From: Erysipelotrichaceae bacterium 66202529
GTDB taxonomy: Bacteria; Bacillota_I; Bacilli_A; Erysipelotrichales; Erysipelotrichaceae
Direction of reading: 5' to 3'
NCBI GenBank assembly: GCA_017161075.1
Contig: CP046174.1
Location: 2,356,001 to 2,420,000 of the forward strand
Length of the DNA: 64,000 nt
Part shown: positions 62,227 to 64,000 of the stretch, one piece after another
How positions within the stretch are numbered: position 1 is the stretch's first letter
Layout of the letters: each line of letters opens with the position of its first letter
Program-made: the position numbers and the translations under genes
The notes under the pieces: generated by a model
Database searches by the model: none
The model's input: the letters and a program-made list of their open reading frames with translations, nothing else
What the model was told of the DNA's origin: nothing

Positions 62227-62439
62227 ATGATAACGTTTTATAAATTATGGGATTATTGTAATAGAAAAGACATCAATAAATCGGAATTGAAAGAAGGAGC
62301 AGGGATTTCCAATGCCACAATCAGTAAATTAAATAACAATCAAATCGTCACTACAGAAACAATCGATAAGGTATGCTCCTTTTTGAAAGTACAGCCCTTT
62401 CAGATTATGGAATGGGAAGAAAAGAAAGCAGATAAGTAA
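62227..62439 (+). CDS. Small XRE/Cro-type HTH regulator (YozG-like)
   Basis: A 70-residue single-domain DNA-binding protein: KLWDYCNRKDINKSELKEGAGISNATISKLNNNQIVTTETIDKVCSFLKVQPFQIMEWEEK. The helix-turn-helix covers roughly residues 17-45. GGAGGAG precedes the ATG. It probably binds the palindromes in its own upstream region. Confidence 0.88.
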   Translation: MITFYKLWDYCNRKDINKSELKEGAGISNATISKLNNNQIVTTETIDKVCSFLKVQPFQIMEWEEKKADK

Positions 62440-62691
62440 TCATTAGTTGATGACAAGCTATTGTGTGAATTAAAAGGAAATATCCTTACGACACCAAGCA
62501 TGATGATATTGCTATAAATGCCACGAAACAGTAAAGCAGAATCAAAATATTCACAGCTACTGAAAATGCTTATATCACTTCATCATTGCCTTTACTTTTC
62601 GAATCGTATTAAATTTCATACACAGCAGACCTCACTCTAGTACATACGTTGTGAGCAAGTATGACAGCATTACACTTTTCTGGCTATATGT

Positions 62692-62725
62692 AAAGAAGGC
62701 ATCCTTACGGACACCTTCTTTTTCT
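62692..62725. terminator. Terminator after fmt
   Basis: AAAGAAGG (62692-62699) pairs with CCTTCTTT (62714-62721). The T-run is better on the plus strand, but fmt on the minus strand ends six bases away, so it may act on both. Confidence 0.6.
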
Positions 62726-62731
62726 ATTCTA

Positions 62732-63673
62732 TTATGCTACAATTTTTCCAATCAGATTCTTTCCACTGCCATTGAAGAAAACCTTCGCCGCCATCTTTGC
62801 TTTTCCTTCCAGCTGCAGCTCATCCGCAAGAATAAGACCATCTGCACAGGCAATCGCAAAACCGCCATCCACCATACCGATGATTTCACCGCAGGCTGCA
62901 GCTCCCTTTTCAGGTATTCTGCGCACCTTATGAAACTTCAGCTTTTTACCGTCTACCAATACATAGGCACACGGTGCAGGAATCAGACCGCGGATATGAT
63001 TGTATACGCTTTTCACATCCCTGCTGAAATCGACATGCTCCTCATCCTTTTGAATCGTATAGGCAAACGTTGCCTCCGCTTCGTTTTGTTCCACAAAGAC
63101 AGCACTTCCGTCGATAATCTTCGGAATGCTTTCACTCAGCAGCTGTGCACCGGAAACGGCCAGCTTATCATACAAAGAACCCATCGTATCCTCATCCGAA
63201 ATCGCCACATGACTCTGCGCCATAACAGCACCGGCATCCATTTTCTTAACCATACGCATAATCGAAACACCGCTTTGTGCATGTCCTTCCATAATGGCTT
63301 TATGAATCGGTGCGCCGCCTCTCAGCTTTGGCAGCAGGGAGGCATGTACATTGATACTGCCATAGGTTGGATATTCCAGCAGTCTTGACGGAATAAACTG
63401 ACCATACGCACAGGTGACAATCAGATCGATATCCAGCTGCATCAGCTCCTCATAATCATCTCGGATACGAATTGGCTGATAAACCGGTATCTCATGCTTT
63501 AAGGCTTCCTGCTTCACCGGCGGCATCTGCAGCACCTGCTTTCTTCCCACCTTTTTATCCGGCTGGCTGACAACGCCAATGATTTGATAGCCGTCGCTCC
63601 ACAGCCGTTTTAGCATCGACACGGCGATCTCTGGCGTGCCCATGAACAGGATTCGTATTTGTTTATTATCCAT
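62732..63673 (-). CDS. fmt: Methionyl-tRNA formyltransferase
   Basis: Formylates initiator Met-tRNA using 10-formyl-THF. It has 313 residues. The N-terminal domain starts IRILFMGTPEIAVSML, and the catalytic region is INVHASLLPKLRGGAPIHKAIMEGHAQSGVSIM (Asn, His), with the SLYDKL segment. The C-terminal OB-like domain follows. ATG 63673 has GAGGTG upstream and TATAAT (63698-63693) just before that, which excludes a longer frame. Confidence 0.96.
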   Translation of the reverse strand: MDNKQIRILFMGTPEIAVSMLKRLWSDGYQIIGVVSQPDKKVGRKQVLQMPPVKQEALKHEIPVYQPIRIRDDYEELMQLDIDLIVTCAYGQFIPSRLLEYPTYGSINVHASLLPKLRGGAPIHKAIMEGHAQSGVSIMRMVKKMDAGAVMAQSHVAISDEDTMGSLYDKLAVSGAQLLSESIPKIIDGSAVFVEQNEAEATFAYTIQKDEEHVDFSRDVKSVYNHIRGLIPAPCAYVLVDGKKLKFHKVRRIPEKGAAACGEIIGMVDGGFAIACADGLILADELQLEGKAKMAAKVFFNGSGKNLIGKIVA

Positions 63674-63768
63674 GCTATTCACCTCAGTAGGCATTATACC
63701 ATGATGTGCAGCCGATTGCATCTATTTCCTGAAGCACAGCAAGTCATTCAGCGATTTTATGATAGACG

Positions 63769-64000
63769 CTAATGTAACAGACCGTCAAACACATCCGAAA
63801 ACATCTGTACGCAGCCCTTCATCGTGGATACGATAGCCTCACTGCTGCTTTTCGCAAGCTGGGATGCCCGGTTCTCCTCAATATCCTTCAATGCGACCGG
63901 GTCATTGGGCGCCTTCACAACATGATTTTGCGCGACATCCGATTCAAAGCTCTCCACCTGCTCCTGCACCAGATTTCGCGTATCATCCGACCCCTGCTGA
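63769..64000 (-). CDS. Unknown protein, 5' part beyond window
   Basis: The frame is open from the right edge to a stop at 63769 and gives the last 76 residues of a soluble protein. The sequence is polar and helical (VESFESDVAQNHVVKAPNDPVALKDIEENRASQLAKSSSEAIVSTMKG) and ends in MFSDVFDGLLH. The family is not recognised. Confidence 0.55.
   Translation of the reverse strand, partial: QQGSDDTRNLVQEQVESFESDVAQNHVVKAPNDPVALKDIEENRASQLAKSSSEAIVSTMKGCVQMFSDVFDGLLH

Noticed and set aside
1-64000. CRISPR arrays, rRNA and tRNA genes
   Set aside because: I found no regularly spaced repeats and no rRNA or tRNA signatures by eye; a tRNA scan was not possible.

Overview
The window reads as chromosomal DNA of a low-to-mid GC, Gram-positive, spore-forming anaerobe. 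Several features point this way: dipicolinate synthase genes beside a Cse60-type sporulation protein, NfnAB electron-bifurcating transhydrogenase, T-box leaders on leuS and tyrS, a CcpA-type regulator in the Firmicutes order murC-ytxG-ytxH-ccpA, and strong AGGAGG ribosome binding sites. An Erysipelotrichia member such as [Clostridium] innocuum would fit; this is inference from gene content, not a database match. I see no rRNA, tRNA, CRISPR array, insertion sequence or prophage.

Layout. 1-695: partial YitT-type membrane protein. 1092-3735: leuS with a T-box leader. 3788-4480: a small membrane protein, a strong candidate small RNA and a second structured element. 4492-6721: nfnB and nfnA. 7198-14990: a seven-gene operon on the minus strand (enoate-reductase-like flavoenzyme, YdiB-type quinate/shikimate dehydrogenase, MFS transporter, three-part TRAP transporter, AroD) facing a divergent LysR regulator. 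16105-18660: a biosynthetic aromatic operon (AroE-AroK fusion, DAHP synthase) behind a 15-residue Tyr/Phe-rich leader peptide and attenuator. 18910-28513: mixed housekeeping and hypothetical genes. 28815-31870: MFS transporter, TetR regulator, cupin, RibD-like reductase. 32019-37083: pyrimidine nucleoside phosphorylase, DHFR, RsuA-type pseudouridine synthase, flippase, lipoproteins. 37222-42122: siderophore-type iron ABC importer with divergent AraC regulator. 42243-44870: DUF1540 protein, Cse60, dapA, dpaB, dpaA. 45078-50946: tyrS (T-box), ccpA, ytxH-like, ytxG-like, murC, an acidic/basic linker protein, thioredoxin-like protein. 51014-55792: trmB, pepV, pnp, rpsO. 55880-58896: AlkZ-like DNA glycosylase, HemW, unknown wHTH-like protein. 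59173-59373: remnant of a wall-anchored surface protein. 59790-61598: lepA. 61693-61806: a second candidate small RNA. 61932-62439: divergent small protein and HTH regulator. 62732-63673: fmt. 63769-64000: partial unknown gene.

How the parts work together. The most distinctive block is the aromatic/hydroaromatic region. The minus-strand operon has uptake (MFS and TRAP), an NAD-type YdiB dehydrogenase and a type I dehydroquinase, which together interconvert quinate, dehydroquinate, dehydroshikimate and shikimate. It lacks the dehydroshikimate dehydratase of the aerobic protocatechuate route and instead leads with an Fe-S/FMN/FAD enoate-reductase-like enzyme. This suggests an anaerobic, reductive use of quinate or shikimate. 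Next to it, the plus-strand operon makes the same intermediates biosynthetically and is controlled by Tyr/Phe translation through its leader peptide.
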